The position numbers and the translations under genes were made by a program. This document shows positions 22,231-22,314 of a DNA stretch of 22,314 bases, piece after piece; the stretch's first letter is position 1; every line of letters starts with the position of its first letter. The DNA is taken from the IMG/VR virus record IMGVR_UViG_3300022927_000136, positions 1-22,314 of that record; one strand, written 5' to 3'. Source of the DNA: a virus. The notes beneath the pieces were generated by a model that was given only the letters and a program-made list of their open reading frames with translations, was not told where the DNA came from and made no database searches.

Positions 22231-22314
22231 CTGTAAACGGTGTTTTTGGTGTGGCGTCTGGTGATACAAATGTACCAGAACTTGTTTTGTCTGCCGATGC
22301 AAATGGAACTTATA
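18270..22314 (+). CDS. Second giant repeat tail-fibre protein, N-terminal 1348 aa (runs off the window end)
   Basis: The ATG at 18270 lies ten bases after the previous stop, and the frame is open to the window end. The product starts MPIIYINNDDIRLNSSSSDK and reaches its first repeat, LGVGTTSPSEKLHV, by residue 32. Fourteen NVGIGTTSP units follow, with codons in the same register throughout, so no frameshift is seen. Two intervals are unusually long: about residues 200-345 (with GLGFGAIIGQGNTTD and YGFFADLSGATVGTRYGIY), and about residues 515-728, an apparently separate beta-rich domain with aromatic residues (MTWDNIGYKWFDTLYIPC, DGTNWVTVATRTGFSGWEG). Such a domain could bind a surface sugar. 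The protein is a paralogue of the first giant fibre and may form another part of the same fibre or an alternative adhesin. The C-terminus is not in the window. Confidence 0.8.
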   Translation, partial: MPIIYINNDDIRLNSSSSDKVVVNGSLGVGTTSPSEKLHVIGNIKAEQTTNNNAVLSLSANSTALGTNYQWNLVGANSTQNYGFQIRQASTVYLHINNSAGGNAGNVGIGTTSPSAKLHVSGGDVLVRNDSTNIVRISLSENLTDRHIIMEYDGTGTGDSNYFTIYSDVDGWMTKGSSLSIQPSTGNVGIGTTSPGYKLQVAGNARIDNTLYINNSNGTAIVNAYSAGSIGTYLAKASSATANFTTTGVSYPRGLGFGAIIGQGNTTDIPVKNSSWNGGFGGLIGFWSDLDYGVEGGTNAVGYNAVIKGTGASNSYGFFADLSGATVGTRYGIYTKGEQYNYFSGNVGIGTTSPAEKLHVENGNIRLKSNSDGGTGLLRLVDTAGTEAGQVYPHSGDLRIYSPNDVLFNNAGNVGIGTTSPESKLHVAGGDVLISNGQYYGVESSTGANYKIAGLTTGNVIVIGAIDYTSAGTIFAGGDNVNFTIGGVSGSTIIKISSSGNVGIGTTSPGYLLDVNGSFRTTTMAIRGGGFGAAFNSYTQHALGQLTIQSGLGGLGEGGAADHFLFRAPSLYEVTTTQGGAYSDVTSTYADTYKALFTGQKAGVTVANASIYSLRMTWDNIGYKWFDTLYIPCSFAGNTMDVTIEKYDGTNWVTVATRTGFSGWEGRNVYINPWNNSSYQQKLRITFDINWNNSNGAQFYRIAYYGGYPAGSENRLFTWDYERNTFFNSGKVGIGTTNPATSLHVNGGIITVNDGTGITYYEGVKIHSYDTNGFDIIGREGLTLSTASANKNIILSPTGNVGIGTTSPTSKLDVNGVGNFSNGFSGPSSETGYRLKFYDNGGIHNDVGVGLDGTAGGGEQMWFNALGGFYWGLGTGGTKMRLDSNGNVGIGTTSPNSKLHISIADTNEVARFEATGTGEGHVRILGTAPVLIANSSNAASGFRINVTGLDNDSDDLLRIQDSGATRLNIKKSGNVGIGTTSPEFKLDTRISRASGSFLTDGLVYAIGIQNTDTTAGNATAMTFGHGGYEYTNFIASVRTGTGANPTGDLAFGGRPSDGATFAERLRITSAGNVGIGTTSPAAKLHVFTTSNSDQEQLRLTVSPADTSGAKPKAILGFYTPAETNLSNYTSGRITSKFDTNGYANSRVTIESLNSSGAFIETLTAKNGSVGIGTTSPGAKLHVSSGSIFIDNNFSYRQKTSSGGNVGLIYIDSSNLMGIYDGKVNVTSAGNVGIGTTSPQAVGAAWTTLEVQGKSTGGGGIVYTANNGASVKSHFYSDGTGGYIGTQTNHFFGFTTNNTEVARFTAGGNFGIGTTSPNRTLTVNGVFGVASGDTNVPELVLSADANGTY

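Noticed and set aside
9361-22314. Diversity-generating retroelement acting on the fibre genes
   Set aside because: No reverse transcriptase and no template/variable repeat pair differing at adenines is seen in the window. The genes could lie outside it.

Overview
The window looks like part of a tailed bacteriophage (or prophage) genome whose host is probably in the Bacteroidota. The phage assignment rests on a large terminase, a portal protein and a run of tail or receptor-binding genes. The host inference rests on several matches to the Bacteroidota sigma-A promoter: a TAnnTTTG -7 box, once with a TTTG box 20 bp upstream. These sit just ahead of gene starts at 3126, 3049, 6922, 9361 and 11690. 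Few starts have a clear Shine-Dalgarno sequence. The fibre repeat NVGIGTTSP is a type I associate with marine viral sequences, but no species can be named from the sequence alone.

Layout: (1) 1-595, two minus-strand genes of unknown function, the first cut by the window edge. (2) 596-2593, about 2 kb without a convincing gene but full of structure: a 48-nt three-way junction, direct repeats, palindromes, two 27-bp sites that share both flanks but differ at all six central bases, a G-run-rich strand, and a minus-strand promoter box and terminator that could bound a small RNA. (3) 2594-3125, a minus-strand winged-helix regulator facing the late operon across overlapping divergent promoters. (4) 3126-4556, a tightly packed plus-strand operon: two small unknown proteins, a GroES-like co-chaperonin with two predicted Cpn10-type halves, and a probable small terminase subunit. 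(5) 4546-4686, a 46-codon minus-strand lipoprotein gene between the putative small and large terminase genes. (6) 4725-9342, large terminase and portal. (7) 9361-22314, adhesion genes: a BppU-like beta-sandwich protein, a small tail protein, a 496-aa fibre, a 2189-aa repeat fibre, and a second giant repeat fibre that is still open at the window end.

How the parts may work together: the regulator and divergent promoter probably choose between states. The plus operon packages DNA (terminase, portal) and supplies a folding helper. The fibre genes provide host recognition and carry about 40 copies of a near-identical DNA core that could let segments be exchanged. No major capsid gene follows the portal inside this window, which is unusual and means the head genes lie elsewhere.

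The least explained parts are the 2-kb non-coding region, the hidden lipoprotein gene, the double GroES-like protein and the DNA-level conservation of the fibre cores.
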